Shown here in pieces: positions 36,314 through 46,699 of a stretch of DNA of 64,000 bases (the first letter of the stretch is position 1; every line of letters begins with the position of its first letter). A model generated the notes under the pieces. That model was given only the letters and a program-made list of their open reading frames with translations, was not told the origin of the DNA and searched no databases. This DNA is from Chloroflexota bacterium (GTDB lineage Bacteria > Chloroflexota > Anaerolineae > JAAYZQ01), in contig JAGVRI010000002.1 of the NCBI GenBank assembly GCA_018606645.1, positions 124,001 to 188,000 of the forward strand. The letters are read 5' to 3'. The position numbers were made by a program, and so were the translations under genes.

Positions 36314-38889
36314 GGCGCACCTCCATTGGCGAGACGGGTGCGCACGTCATCCAGGTATGAATCTAGGGCCAGGGCGGCGGTGTAGACCTTCTGGGCCATG
36401 GCCGGGTCGCCCTTCCGTTCCAGAAGTTCGCCCCATTCCAGAGCCGCTTCCCGATCGAACCGATATCCGATGCGCGCCACCTGGGGCAGGAGGCCCGGCC
36501 AGCCGAGCCGACGGTAGAGCACGAGCTGGTAACCCTGAGGCAGAATCCAGGGGCGCAGGGCGCGGGCATACTCGCCCAGGGCGGCCGGCTCGTCACCCCG
36601 TCTCACCGCCAGACGGGCCAGGTCCAGGTGGAGGAGAGGGGTTGGCTCCAGGAAGAGGGCGGTGCGCAGGTCCCGTTCGGCCTCATCGAGACGGTCCAGC
36701 GCTAGCCGGGCCTCTCCCCGGACCCGATATGCGTGGGCGGTCGAGGGGCCGGCGGCCAGGGCGCGGTCCGACCAGACGAGTGCCTCCGATGGGCGCCCCT
36801 GGCCTAGCCACGCCTCGGCCAGCCAGGCCATCGCCTCTCCATCGTCTGGGCGAGCGATCAGCCAGTCACCGATCTCCTGGATGGCCTCGTCCCACCGCCC
36901 AGCGGCGACCAGCACCTGCCACCGCCAGGTACCCGGCTCGCCTCCAAGGGACTCTGCCGTTCTCTCACCCGCATGGCGGATGTCGTCCCACCAGGCCGCC
37001 CGGTCTCCCTGACGCCAGAAAGGGGAACCGGCCAGGTCCGGGTCCAAGGCCAATACCCAACCGTACGATTCGACGGCTTCGCTCCGTTCTCCGGTTTGCT
37101 CGGCCCACAGTCCGCGGTTGAGCCACGGCAACCATTCCAGGGGAGTGGAAGTGGTCGCCTGGCGAACGGCGGCAAGAGCCTCGGTCCGGTTGCCTGCCTG
37201 CCACCACAGCGCTGCCATGTTCAGTTGATCCAGCCAGGGCGGGACCTGGTCGCCGAGGCAATCCTGGTAGCGCTCCAGGGCGGGGGGCAAGGCGTCGCCG
37301 GGGTGATCGGTCGCCTGCAGGCCCAGCAGATAGCCGGCATGGCAACTGTAGAGGGGCATGCCTGGATCGTATTGCCGGGCGCGCTCGGCGGCGGCTAGAG
37401 CGCGAGCCAGGTCATTCCGTCGGGTCCAGGTCAGGCTCTGGGCAAAGTAGAGATAGCCCCGGGCGTCCCAGGCCAACCCTGCGCCTCCCAGAGCCAGGAG
37501 CGCCAGGGCTGCCATCCACGGCCATCGTCGGGGCCGGGCCGGGGAGCGAATCGGCGCTGGCGGCGGCTCCAGAATCTGCGCAGCCAGAAACGCGGCTGGG
37601 AGGAGGACCGCCGGTTCGACAAAGGTTTCCACCAATAGCTGGGCAGAGAATCCCGCCAGGGCAGCGCCGGCGCCCAGACACTGCCACCAGGCCGGGCCGC
37701 CAGGCGGCAGCGCCCGCCATCGTCGCCACCAGGCGCGGGCCAGCGCCGACAGGAGCCAGAGGAGGCTTACGATCCCCGGCAGGCCCATTTCGGCGGCGGT
37801 GTTCAGATAGAGGTTGTGGGCAGTACTGACATGGTCCCGGGCCAGGAGGGGCTGCCGGTAGGTGCGCAGTTCGCCGCCAAACGCATCGGGGCCGACCCCG
37901 GTGAGCGGATGATCGCGGAACATGGCCAGGGCGCTTCGCCACAGGTCCATCCTCACCGCGTCTCCAGAACCGTGTTCGGCCAGGCGGGTGGCGCCCAGGA
38001 CGGCCAAACCGAGGGCGATCGGCACCAAGACCGCACCCACGGGGATCAGTCGGGAGCGCGTCTCTTGGGCCGTCCGACCGGTCCACCACCGGCGAAACGT
38101 CGGGCTACGGGTGGCCCCCGCGATCATCAAGGGCAACGACACGCCAAGGGCCAGAAATCCTCCCCGGGAAAGGGACAGGAAGAGGACCAGCGCCGCTCCG
38201 GTCAGCCACAACCCCATGCCGAAGCGGGTGTCCCGGTGGCGCGTCACGGCCAGGAAGCCAATGGCGGGCGGCATCAACAGTGCCCCAAACGCTGACAGGA
38301 TGGTGGCATGGACGAGGGTGAAACTGAGACGGTACAGCGTGGGGGGAACGGGATCGGCCAGACCGCCGATGGCTGGCCATCCTTGCTGAAAGGTGGACAG
38401 CAAAGGCCAGCCGAAATACCAGGCCAGGAACTCGACTGCGCCGATCAGACACACCGTTCCTCCGACCAAGTAGGTCATTTGCCACAGGGTCCGCTTCCAG
38501 CCGTGGCGAACGGCATCAACCAGCAGCCACAGGATCAGCATCCAGGTAAAGGCCTCCCAGGCTCTGGACAGGCTGTTGCGTGGATGGGTGGAAAAGACTG
38601 TGCTGAAGGAGACTGCAGCGAACCAGGCGATTAGTGGCGCATCGAGCGCCGTGTGGGGCCAGTCCTGCCGCTGCCGCCAGCGCCACACCAGCCATACTCC
38701 CAGTCCGATGACCGGTGCGAGCCAGTCCAGCACATATAGCGGCAGGGATTTGAGGCTGTACGGGGTGCGCCACAGAAAGGTCCCATATAGGGCCAGCAGC
38801 AGGGCCCAGGTCAGGCGCGCTCGGGATCGAGGCAATGGCTCTGGAATCGGAGCCGGCGGTCGGAGGGTGGGCTGGTCTGGGGCGATCAT
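36310..38889 (-). CDS. O-antigen ligase/polymerase-like membrane protein with C-terminal TPR repeats
   Basis: LFLSLSRGGFLALG, MFRDHPLTGVGPDAFGGEL..ARDHVSTAHNLYLNTAAEMGLPG; TPR tail; 4-bp overlaps both sides. Confidence 0.8.
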   Translation of the reverse strand: MIAPDQPTLRPPAPIPEPLPRSRARLTWALLLALYGTFLWRTPYSLKSLPLYVLDWLAPVIGLGVWLVWRWRQRQDWPHTALDAPLIAWFAAVSFSTVFSTHPRNSLSRAWEAFTWMLILWLLVDAVRHGWKRTLWQMTYLVGGTVCLIGAVEFLAWYFGWPLLSTFQQGWPAIGGLADPVPPTLYRLSFTLVHATILSAFGALLMPPAIGFLAVTRHRDTRFGMGLWLTGAALVLFLSLSRGGFLALGVSLPLMIAGATRSPTFRRWWTGRTAQETRSRLIPVGAVLVPIALGLAVLGATRLAEHGSGDAVRMDLWRSALAMFRDHPLTGVGPDAFGGELRTYRQPLLARDHVSTAHNLYLNTAAEMGLPGIVSLLWLLSALARAWWRRWRALPPGGPAWWQCLGAGAALAGFSAQLLVETFVEPAVLLPAAFLAAQILEPPPAPIRSPARPRRWPWMAALALLALGGAGLAWDARGYLYFAQSLTWTRRNDLARALAAAERARQYDPGMPLYSCHAGYLLGLQATDHPGDALPPALERYQDCLGDQVPPWLDQLNMAALWWQAGNRTEALAAVRQATTSTPLEWLPWLNRGLWAEQTGERSEAVESYGWVLALDPDLAGSPFWRQGDRAAWWDDIRHAGERTAESLGGEPGTWRWQVLVAAGRWDEAIQEIGDWLIARPDDGEAMAWLAEAWLGQGRPSEALVWSDRALAAGPSTAHAYRVRGEARLALDRLDEAERDLRTALFLEPTPLLHLDLARLAVRRGDEPAALGEYARALRPWILPQGYQLVLYRRLGWPGLLPQVARIGYRFDREAALEWGELLERKGDPAMAQKVYTAALALDSYLDDVRTRLANGGAP

Positions 38890-39998
38890 CGCACCGGTCC
38901 CTCTTTGGCCAGGAACACCAGGCTGGCCAGCCAGAACAGGGTGTAGTTTAGGATCCGTGGCGAGCGGCGGCACGCCCCATACAGGATGGCCGCCACGACC
39001 AGCCCGGTTGTCAGGCGGAGCATAGCCAGGGGTTCGCGGTAGGTGCTCTGGGGCAGAAAGAGCATCACCAGCGCGTTGGTGAACAATAGCGCAGCAAAAG
39101 GGTGCAAGCCCGCCCACCGATTCCTTACCTCTCGCACCAGTTCCCGGCCGGCGACCCACAGGCTGAGCAGGCTGGGGATCACGGTCAGCGGCCCGACGAT
39201 CAGGATCAATAGCACCAGGACACGCAGGTTCACGGCTCCCACGGACCAAAGCCCGCGGAGCGGCACGATCTCCCAGTTGGTGGCTCCCGCGCCGCCCGAG
39301 CCAAGGCCGGGCCGACCCAGCCAGAGCCACAGCACCGCCTGCCAGATCAAAAAGGGAGCGCCAACCGTTAGAGTGAGTTCAGCCAAGGGGCGCCATTGGC
39401 GTCGGAGCAGAAGGTAGAGCAGGTAGCCGACCACAAAGACGAGGATGGTCTCCTTGGTCAGCACGGCCAGTGCGAAAAAGAGTCCGCTCCACCGCCAGCG
39501 ATCGCGCTCGGCGGCGAGGATGCCGGCCTGGCACAGGGCATGGGCTAGCGGCTCGGCCAGGAGCAACCGGGCAGCCATGAGTTGGCCGGCGTAGAGGCCG
39601 TAGGTCAGGGCGTACCAGCGATTCATCCGGTAGCGCAACAGGACCTGCTCCGTCAGCCAGGTTCCGATGGCCAAGGCAGCGACATTGATCGCAGCCAGGC
39701 TATAGGGCAGTAGCTGCGTCTGGCCGAACGCCAGCAATCGGGCCAGCAATGGGTAGAGGATACGTTGGTAGCGATAGGCCGGCACATCGCAGTACCGCCA
39801 GCCTTCGAGCGGGTCACGGGCGATATAGTAGGCGAACTGGCCGTCGTAGCCCTCGGTGCCGCCGGGATCGCCTTCGGAAAAGCGGGTACCCAGCCTGGCC
39901 AGAATCAAGGGATCGCCGCCTTGGGCCATCACGACAAAGGTCATGTAGATCACGGCAACCACGACTACGACCTGCCACGGACAGAGCCAGCGTTTCAC
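38886..39998 (-). CDS. Multi-pass membrane protein (GT-C-like)
   Basis: GTG start overlapping upstream stop; YDGQFAYYIARDPLEGWRYCDVPAYRYQRILYPLLARLLAFG. Confidence 0.6.
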   Translation of the reverse strand: MKRWLCPWQVVVVVAVIYMTFVVMAQGGDPLILARLGTRFSEGDPGGTEGYDGQFAYYIARDPLEGWRYCDVPAYRYQRILYPLLARLLAFGQTQLLPYSLAAINVAALAIGTWLTEQVLLRYRMNRWYALTYGLYAGQLMAARLLLAEPLAHALCQAGILAAERDRWRWSGLFFALAVLTKETILVFVVGYLLYLLLRRQWRPLAELTLTVGAPFLIWQAVLWLWLGRPGLGSGGAGATNWEIVPLRGLWSVGAVNLRVLVLLILIVGPLTVIPSLLSLWVAGRELVREVRNRWAGLHPFAALLFTNALVMLFLPQSTYREPLAMLRLTTGLVVAAILYGACRRSPRILNYTLFWLASLVFLAKEGPVR

Positions 39999-42463
39999 GA
40001 ATCCTTCTCCTGCCTCGCGACCTGCTGGCGGAACACCACCCAGGCCAACAGGTCCCGTAGCTCGGACAGGCGGCGTTGCCCCGCCAACTGTTCCAGTTCG
40101 TCCACCACCAGGTCCAGTTCCTCGGCTGGGATCGGCGGCTCTTCGGTCGCCACCTGGATACCCGGGTGTCCGGTCGGCTGCACCCGTTCGGCAGCGGTGT
40201 AGAGGGTTTCGTGGAGCCGTTCCCCCGGCCGCAGTCCGGTGAAAATGATAGGGATGTCGCTTTCCGGTTCCAGACCGTGGAGGCGAATCAGGTCGCAAGC
40301 CAGGTCGTAGATGCGCAGCGGCTGGCCCATATCCAGGACAAACACTTCCCCTCCCTGGCCCAGCGCCGCAGCCTGGAGGACGAGCCGCACCGCCTCGGGG
40401 ATGGTCATAAAGTAGCGGGTCGCTTCCGGATGCGTGACCGTCACCGGCCCACCGGCGGCGATCTGGGCCTGGAACAGCGGCACGACGCTGCCCCGGCTGC
40501 CCAACACGTTGCCGAACCGCACCACGACATAGGAGCGACCGCTGCGCCGGGCGGCGTGCTGCACCAGGAGCTCCCCTACCCGCTTGGTGCTGCCCATCAC
40601 GCTTACCGGCTCCACCGCCTTGTCTGAGGAGATGAACACCAGGCGGTCCACCCGACCCGCCTCGGCGGCGCGGATCAGGTGGCGCGTTCCGACAATGTTG
40701 TTCAGCACCGCCTCATCCTCGCTGCCCTCCATCAGGGGGACATGCTTGTAGGCAGCGGCGTGAAAGAGGACCTGGGGGTGGTAACGAGAGACCACCCATT
40801 CCAGCTTGGTCGAGTCGCGGATGCTGCCCACGACGGGCGCGAGGCACAGGGCGGGAAACTCCTGTCGCAGTTCCATCTCGATCTGGTACAGGCTGTTCTC
40901 AGCGTGGTCCAGCAGCAGGAGTTGTTCCGGGCCAAAGCGAGCCACCTGACGGCAGATTTCGGAACCGATGGAACCGCCGGCGCCGGTGACCAGCACCACC
41001 GCGCCGGTCAGGTAAGCGGCGACGCCCTCCAGGTCCATTGGCGTTGGCGGACGGCGCAGCAAGTCCTCCAGGCGCACCTCGCGGGCCTGCTGCACACTCA
41101 CCTGTCCGCGGATCACCTCTTCGTAACCGGGCAAGGTGCGCACCTCCAGGCCGGCATTGCGGGCCAACTCGACGACACGGCGAACGACCGAGCCCGGAGC
41201 GGTCGGCATGGCGATCAACACCTGATCGGCCCGCAGCCTGGCAGCCCAGTGAGGGAGATCGGCCAAGGGGCCGACGACCGGCACGCCGTGAATGTGCAAT
41301 CCCTGTTTATCCGGGTCATCGTCCAAAAAGCCCAGCAGTTGATAGCCCAGGTTGGGGTTGCGGACCATCTCGCGGGCGGCCATCACTCCCGCCTCGCCGG
41401 CGCCGACGATCAGCGCCCGCCGCCTGATAGGCGGCTCGCGACCGAGCGGGGTCGGCCAGGCGCGGACCTCTTGACGCCAGCGAGCGGCAAAGCGAATCCC
41501 TCCCACCAGGAGCAGGGTCAGCATGGCATCAATGGCAATCACCGAGCGCGGAAAGCCAGTGACAAAGGTCGGGGTGGGCCAGACCCAAAGGAGCAGGATC
41601 AAGAGGCCGCCTAGCGTCGAGCTCAGCAGCACAGCCCAGACCACGGCCAGAAGTTCGCGCACGCTGGCATAGCGCCACAGCCGGCGGTAGAGGCCCAGTT
41701 GCTCAAACACGAGGAGCTTGATGGCTAGCAGGGGAAAGAGCACCGGCCAGTAGAGCGCCAACTGGTCAAAGAACATCACATTGTCAAAGCGGATGGCAAA
41801 GGCAAAGACGTAACTCACGCTCAGGCTGATCAGGTCAAGGAGAACCAGGAGGCGGTTGCCGGCATAGATGCGGAGCGTATTGAACAGGAGCCCCAGGTCG
41901 CTCCACACGGTGCGGCGTTGCAGGTAGGCCAGGTCGAGGGCCAGTTTGGCGGGCATGATCTCGCGCAGATAATCGGCTTCCGGGTCGGCCGCATGGCGGA
42001 GCCGCTCCGGTTCGTTGCGGAAGGTGATCTGGGCCGGACCGGTGATCCCGGGCCGCGCCTCCAGCACCCGGCGCTGCTCCAAGCTGTAGTGGGCCACATA
42101 GCGGGGGTCCTCGGGGCGAGGTCCGACCAGGCTCATCTCGCCAACCAGCACGTTCCAGAGTTGGGGCAGTTCATCCAGGCGGTGGGCGCGCAGCCAGCGC
42201 CCGAAGGGAGTGATGCGCGGGTCCTGTTCGATGGTGATGCCTGGTCCGATCCGGTCAGCATCGGCGACCATGGTGCGGAACTTGAGCAGGGAGAACGGTC
42301 GGCCATCCTTGCCCACCCGCCGGGAGCGATACAAAATCGGCCCCGGCGAGGTCAGGCGGACGCCGAAGGCGATCCCCAGCAGGACCGGGCTCAGCAGCAC
42401 CAGCCCGGTCAGAGCGACGATCACGTCCAGCAGACGGCGCAGGGCGGCATCCAGTTGGCTCAT
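39995..42463 (-). CDS. Fusion of initiating sugar-phosphate transferase (PglC/WbaP-type) and membrane NDP-sugar 4,6-dehydratase (PglF/CapD-type)
   Basis: N-term SPGPILYRSRRVGKDGRPFSLLKFRTM..RLDELPQLWNVLVGEMSLVGPRPE; C-term VLVTGAGGSIGSEICRQ..AAAYKHVPLMEG..SSDKAVEPVSVMGSTKRVGE. Confidence 0.92.
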   Translation of the reverse strand: MSQLDAALRRLLDVIVALTGLVLLSPVLLGIAFGVRLTSPGPILYRSRRVGKDGRPFSLLKFRTMVADADRIGPGITIEQDPRITPFGRWLRAHRLDELPQLWNVLVGEMSLVGPRPEDPRYVAHYSLEQRRVLEARPGITGPAQITFRNEPERLRHAADPEADYLREIMPAKLALDLAYLQRRTVWSDLGLLFNTLRIYAGNRLLVLLDLISLSVSYVFAFAIRFDNVMFFDQLALYWPVLFPLLAIKLLVFEQLGLYRRLWRYASVRELLAVVWAVLLSSTLGGLLILLLWVWPTPTFVTGFPRSVIAIDAMLTLLLVGGIRFAARWRQEVRAWPTPLGREPPIRRRALIVGAGEAGVMAAREMVRNPNLGYQLLGFLDDDPDKQGLHIHGVPVVGPLADLPHWAARLRADQVLIAMPTAPGSVVRRVVELARNAGLEVRTLPGYEEVIRGQVSVQQAREVRLEDLLRRPPTPMDLEGVAAYLTGAVVLVTGAGGSIGSEICRQVARFGPEQLLLLDHAENSLYQIEMELRQEFPALCLAPVVGSIRDSTKLEWVVSRYHPQVLFHAAAYKHVPLMEGSEDEAVLNNIVGTRHLIRAAEAGRVDRLVFISSDKAVEPVSVMGSTKRVGELLVQHAARRSGRSYVVVRFGNVLGSRGSVVPLFQAQIAAGGPVTVTHPEATRYFMTIPEAVRLVLQAAALGQGGEVFVLDMGQPLRIYDLACDLIRLHGLEPESDIPIIFTGLRPGERLHETLYTAAERVQPTGHPGIQVATEEPPIPAEELDLVVDELEQLAGQRRLSELRDLLAWVVFRQQVARQEKDS

Positions 42464-43626
42464 ACGCGGTACGTCTCTACGATCTCGAGCACGGCGGCGA
42501 TCACCCGGTCCACCTGGTCGTCGGTCAGGCGGGGGTAGCAGGGCAGAGAGAGGACGGATCGATAGATCGCTTCGCAGACCGGAAACTCCTCGGCCCGCCA
42601 GCCGAACCGCTCGCGGTAGTAGGTAAAATGGTAGACCGGGATAAAGTGGACCGAGACCCCGATGCCGCGACTCTGGAGTTCCTGGAGGAACCGGTCGCGG
42701 CGGATGCGCAGCCGGTCCAGGTTCAGGCGGAGCAGATAGAGATGGTGGGCGTGCCGGTCGCCCGGCCTGGCTTCGGGAGGCGGGATCAGCTCCGGGACGT
42801 GGGAAAAGGCGGCGGTGTAGCGGCGCGCGATCTCGGTCCGGCGGGCGATGTTGCGCTCCAACTTGGCGAGCTGTACCAGTCCGAGGGCGGCCTGGAGATC
42901 GGTCATGTTGCACTTCAGGCCGGGCAGCACCACGTCGTACTGCCAGGAACCCTCGGCGGTGTAGCGCTTCCAGGCATCGCGGCTCAGGCCGTGAAGGGAC
43001 CACAAGCGGGCCTGGGCCAGGAACGACTCGTCGTTGGAGGTGAGCATGCCGCCTTCGGCGGTGGTCAGGTTCTTGGTGGCGTAGAAACTAAAGGCGGTGG
43101 CATGGCCCAGGCTGCCGACCATCCGCTCTCCCAGCCGGGCGCCGGCGGCATGGGCGGCATCTTCCAGCACTTTCAGGCCGTGAGCGTTGGCGATCTCCAA
43201 CAAATGGTCCATCTGGGAGGGAAGTCCGGCCAGATGGACGGGGAGCAGCGCCCGGGTGCGTGGGGTGATGCGGTTGGCGACCTGCACCGGGTCGAGGGTA
43301 TAGTCGTTGGGCGAGACATCGGCCAGCACCGGTGTGGCGCCCCGGTGGACGATGACATGGACGGTGGAGCAGAAGGTCAGCGGAGTGGTGATCACCTCAT
43401 CCCCGGCGCCCAGCCCCCAGGTGGCCAGGGCGACCTCCATCGCCGCAGTGCAGGAACTGACGGCCAGAGCGGACCGGGCGCCCACATATTCGGCAAAGAG
43501 CTGTTCGAACTGCCGGGTGCGCGGGCCAGTGGTGAGCCAGCCAGAGCGCAGCACCTCGGCGACGGCGGCGATCTCCTCTTCGCCCATGTCGGGCCGGTCA
43601 AATGCGATGACCTGTGGATCGGACAT
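42460..43626 (-). CDS. DegT/DnrJ/EryC1/StrS family aminotransferase
   Basis: GRSALAVSSCTAAMEVAL-type motif, VLEDAAHAAGARLGERMVGSLGHATAFSFYATKNLTTAEGGML. Confidence 0.93.
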   Translation of the reverse strand: MSDPQVIAFDRPDMGEEEIAAVAEVLRSGWLTTGPRTRQFEQLFAEYVGARSALAVSSCTAAMEVALATWGLGAGDEVITTPLTFCSTVHVIVHRGATPVLADVSPNDYTLDPVQVANRITPRTRALLPVHLAGLPSQMDHLLEIANAHGLKVLEDAAHAAGARLGERMVGSLGHATAFSFYATKNLTTAEGGMLTSNDESFLAQARLWSLHGLSRDAWKRYTAEGSWQYDVVLPGLKCNMTDLQAALGLVQLAKLERNIARRTEIARRYTAAFSHVPELIPPPEARPGDRHAHHLYLLRLNLDRLRIRRDRFLQELQSRGIGVSVHFIPVYHFTYYRERFGWRAEEFPVCEAIYRSVLSLPCYPRLTDDQVDRVIAAVLEIVETYRV

Positions 43627-43639
43627 CTTTACTTCTCCC

Positions 43640-43815
43640 GAGTGTTTGTTTACCGCAGAGCCGCCAAGGGGGATTCTAACAACCCTGGTCCAAGAGCGCG
43701 ATGCACCTCTATTGCCGAACCAATGATAGCCTTTGTAAGCTGATTGATCTCCATTGTTTCCTCCGGGTTCTCTGCGTCTCTGCGGTGTACCTGAGGTGCG
43801 TAAACAAATACACTC
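43640..43815. repeat. 176-bp intergenic segment with terminal inverted repeats
   Basis: GAGTGTTTGTTTAC at left; GTAAACAAATACACTC at right; inner ACCGCAGAG / CTCTGCGGT inverted pair. Confidence 0.6.
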
Positions 43816-43827
43816 ACGGAATCATTC

Positions 43828-44562
43828 TCAGATACCAGGCACGTCCGAATCCCCTGGCACTTGACTCGTCCCCTTGCGGATCAGGATCAGGTCGTGGGTG
43901 CACAAGCACGGCAAAGCGGCCAGCAGTTCACATCCCAGCCAGCTCCACCGCGCCAGCCGCCGCACGATGGGCGGAGCCAGGGTGACCCGGCGGTGGGTGT
44001 GTTGGCCGTGGGGGAAGAGCTGGCATGCCTCCCGCAGGTGGATGGCCCTCACCCCTGGATTACCCGGCCCCTGAAAGCGAAAATCATACCACAGCACCAC
44101 GCCTCCCGGCCGCAGTACGCGCCACATCTCATGGGCCATGCGCTGCCGTAGATGCGGGTCCAGGACGGAGGTGAAGACCGTGAACTGGAGGACCAGGTCA
44201 AAGCGGCCGGAAGGGTAGGGCAGATCGCCGCCGTCGGCCACGGTCAGGGTGGTGGTAGAGGGGAGTCGTCGTCGCGCCTGGGCAATGCGGTCGGGCAGCA
44301 GATCGCAGCCGTGCAACCGCGTTGGATCGGCGCCCCAGCGAAGCAGGTCCAGCATCACGCCGCCTTCGCCGCAGCCCACTTCCAGGATATCGAACCGGTC
44401 GAGCGGCTCAAGACCGGCCCGCCTCAATTGACGGAGGACCGTGCGCTCGCGGGTCTGGATGATGAACTGGACATCGGGCCGGGAGAAGTGGTAGCGTGCC
44501 TGGAGGCGTGGGTCAGCCGCCCGACGGGCGTACTCGGCACGGATGCGGTCGAGTTCGTTCAT
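43828..44562 (-). CDS. Class I SAM-dependent methyltransferase
   Basis: [41 protein letters not shown]. Confidence 0.85.
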   Translation of the reverse strand: MNELDRIRAEYARRAADPRLQARYHFSRPDVQFIIQTRERTVLRQLRRAGLEPLDRFDILEVGCGEGGVMLDLLRWGADPTRLHGCDLLPDRIAQARRRLPSTTTLTVADGGDLPYPSGRFDLVLQFTVFTSVLDPHLRQRMAHEMWRVLRPGGVVLWYDFRFQGPGNPGVRAIHLREACQLFPHGQHTHRRVTLAPPIVRRLARWSWLGCELLAALPCLCTHDLILIRKGTSQVPGDSDVPGI

Positions 44563-44567
44563 GCTGT

Positions 44568-45611
44568 TTACCCCCGTCGCCCTGCCCTGTCGGTAGCAGG
44601 GCGAGGATGTCTCCACGGGGGCCCAAAGCGCGCCATCCCCGCCCAGAACCCCAGCCCGTAGGCCAGGTGCAGGGTGGCAAAGGCCAGGGGCAGTCTGGTC
44701 AGGTGACGCCAGCCGGCGTGGGCGGCGAGGCGGGCCGAGACGACCAGGTTGACGACGAAATAGAGCACCAGGCCGCCCGCGTAGCAGGGCCGCACGGCCG
44801 GGAGCAACAGCGCTGCTGGCAGCCCACCCACCACGGCCAGGGCAAAGAGCGGTGGTGCCCAGTGCCGCCATTGGGCGGAACCGGGCACCTTCTGGAACAC
44901 GCGCACCTTCCAGTATCCGTACTGGAAGTACTGCCGCCACAGGGAGCGGAAGGTCGAGCGGGCATAATAGGTCGAGCGGATGCGGGGATAGAGCCAGATG
45001 CGCCCGCCGGCGGCCCGCAGGCGATAGTTGAATTCGTCGTCCTGATTGCGGATCAGCTCCTCGTCGAAGCGGCCGATCCGATCAAAGACCTGGCGAGGCC
45101 AGGCGCCCATGTAGGCCGAGTCTACCGGCTGTGGTTCGGCAGCATAGTGAAAACGGGAACTTCCCACGCCAAAAGGATGGCTGGTAGCCAGGGCGGTGGC
45201 CTCCCCGAACGGGGTCTCGCCAACCGCATGCATCGGACCCCCCACACACTCGGCCCCGGTTTCGACGATTGCCTCGACGCAGCGTTGCACATAGTCAGGG
45301 GCAATGACGGTGTGACCATCTACCCGAACGATGACTTCTCCCCGCGCCTCGGCCAGTCCGCGGTTCAACGCGGTGGACACAATCCGCCGTGGATTGTCCA
45401 GCAAGCGGGCGTTGGGCCGGCCGGCCAGCATCCGCTGCACGATGTCGCGCGTGCCGTCGCTTGAAACGCCGTCCACCACCAGCACCTCCAGGCGGTCGGC
45501 GGGATAGTCCTGGGCCAGCACCGCTGCCAGCGAGCGCTCGATGAAGGAGACCTCGTTGCGGATGGGCATGATGACGGTGACGGTGGGATAGGGGGAGTCG
45601 GTGTCGGTCAT
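44568..45611 (-). CDS. Glycosyltransferase family 2
   Basis: VTVIMPIRNEVSFIERSLAAVLAQDYPADRLEVLVVDGVSSDGTRDIV. Confidence 0.9.
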   Translation of the reverse strand: MTDTDSPYPTVTVIMPIRNEVSFIERSLAAVLAQDYPADRLEVLVVDGVSSDGTRDIVQRMLAGRPNARLLDNPRRIVSTALNRGLAEARGEVIVRVDGHTVIAPDYVQRCVEAIVETGAECVGGPMHAVGETPFGEATALATSHPFGVGSSRFHYAAEPQPVDSAYMGAWPRQVFDRIGRFDEELIRNQDDEFNYRLRAAGGRIWLYPRIRSTYYARSTFRSLWRQYFQYGYWKVRVFQKVPGSAQWRHWAPPLFALAVVGGLPAALLLPAVRPCYAGGLVLYFVVNLVVSARLAAHAGWRHLTRLPLAFATLHLAYGLGFWAGMARFGPPWRHPRPATDRAGRRG

Positions 45612-46699
45612 GGGGCCTGCTTCCTCTGGATAAGGGCGCGGTAGGCGGCTTCGACCTGCTCCATGTTTTTCTGCCAGTCGGCGCGGCCAGCGATTAGGGC
45701 GGCATTCTGCTCGGCGGCACGGCGTCGGAGAGTCGGGTTGGCTGCCGCCGACAGGATGGCTTCAGCGGCGGCCGCGGCCTCGGTCGGCGGCACCAGGAGG
45801 CCGTTCATGCCCGGCGTAATCCATTCCCGATTGGCCGGCAGGTCGCTGACGATAGGGAAGGTGCCACAGGCCATTGCCTCTAACAGGCTGACCGAGGTGC
45901 TGTCGGACAGGGTGAGGGCCAGGTACAGGTCGGCCTGGCGCAGGTGAGCGGGCAGAAGCCCGTGGTCCAGGCCGCCATGCCAGCGGAGATAGCCCTCCAC
46001 GCCCAGTTGCCGGGCCAATTCGCCCCAGCGGCCCCGTTCCGGGCCGTCGCCGATAATGTCCAAGGTCAGGCCGGGGTGTTCACGGCGAGCCAGGGCCAAG
46101 GCAGCGAGTAAGGTATCCAGGTTGGTGTTGGGCAGCAGTTGGCGGGTGCTGATCAGCCGCCGGCCATCGGCAGGCCAGTCTCGGTCTGCCGGGTTGAACA
46201 GGGTCAGGTCCACGCCCAGGGGCACGGTCAGCAGGCGTTCGGCGGGCAAGCCCAGGCGTATCATTTCATTGCTCATGGCCGCCGCATCGGAGGTGACCAA
46301 ATCGGCGCGGGCCAAGGTCAAACGGAGCAGCGGGCGATAGAGGCGTGATCGATGCGGCGTGACCAGCACATCACTGCCCCAGGCGGTGAGCACCAGGGGG
46401 CGGAAGCCGCTCAAGGCGCCCAACAGCCCGTAGCTGGTCAGGTAGTGGGCGTGTACCAGGTCAGGCCGGACGGAGCGCAGCAGGCGGCGCAGGGCCGGCA
46501 GGTGGAGCAGATAGCGCCAGTTCCCGCCTTCGGACCGGACCGGGCCGCCGTCCAGCACATGGACGGTCGCGCCGGGGATGTCGCCTGGCAGGAAAGAAAC
46601 GACATGCACCTCGTATCCCCGCTGAGCGAAATGGGCTGCCCAACGGCGGGTATGGATGCTGCTGGCATCGGCGAGGTACACAATCCGCAAGGCCATCAT
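45608..46699 (-). CDS. Glycosyltransferase family 4
   Basis: RPDLVHAHYLTSYGLLGAL, LDIIGDGPERGRWGELARQLGV, SLLEAMACGTFPIVSDLPANREW. Confidence 0.9.
   Translation of the reverse strand: MMALRIVYLADASSIHTRRWAAHFAQRGYEVHVVSFLPGDIPGATVHVLDGGPVRSEGGNWRYLLHLPALRRLLRSVRPDLVHAHYLTSYGLLGALSGFRPLVLTAWGSDVLVTPHRSRLYRPLLRLTLARADLVTSDAAAMSNEMIRLGLPAERLLTVPLGVDLTLFNPADRDWPADGRRLISTRQLLPNTNLDTLLAALALARREHPGLTLDIIGDGPERGRWGELARQLGVEGYLRWHGGLDHGLLPAHLRQADLYLALTLSDSTSVSLLEAMACGTFPIVSDLPANREWITPGMNGLLVPPTEAAAAAEAILSAAANPTLRRRAAEQNAALIAGRADWQKNMEQVEAAYRALIQRKQAP

Noticed and set aside
36310-39330. 1006-aa ORF taken as one protein
   Set aside because: The first ~147 codons overlap gene 38886-39998; ATG at 38889 (MIAPDQPTL...) gives a proper O-antigen ligase-like protein.
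38886-40298. N-terminal 100 aa of the 470-aa ORF (MRPDSPPRSGTGKRHPYHF...)
   Set aside because: It overlaps the coding region of the fusion gene on the same strand in another frame; GTG at 39998 with 4-bp overlap is the better start.
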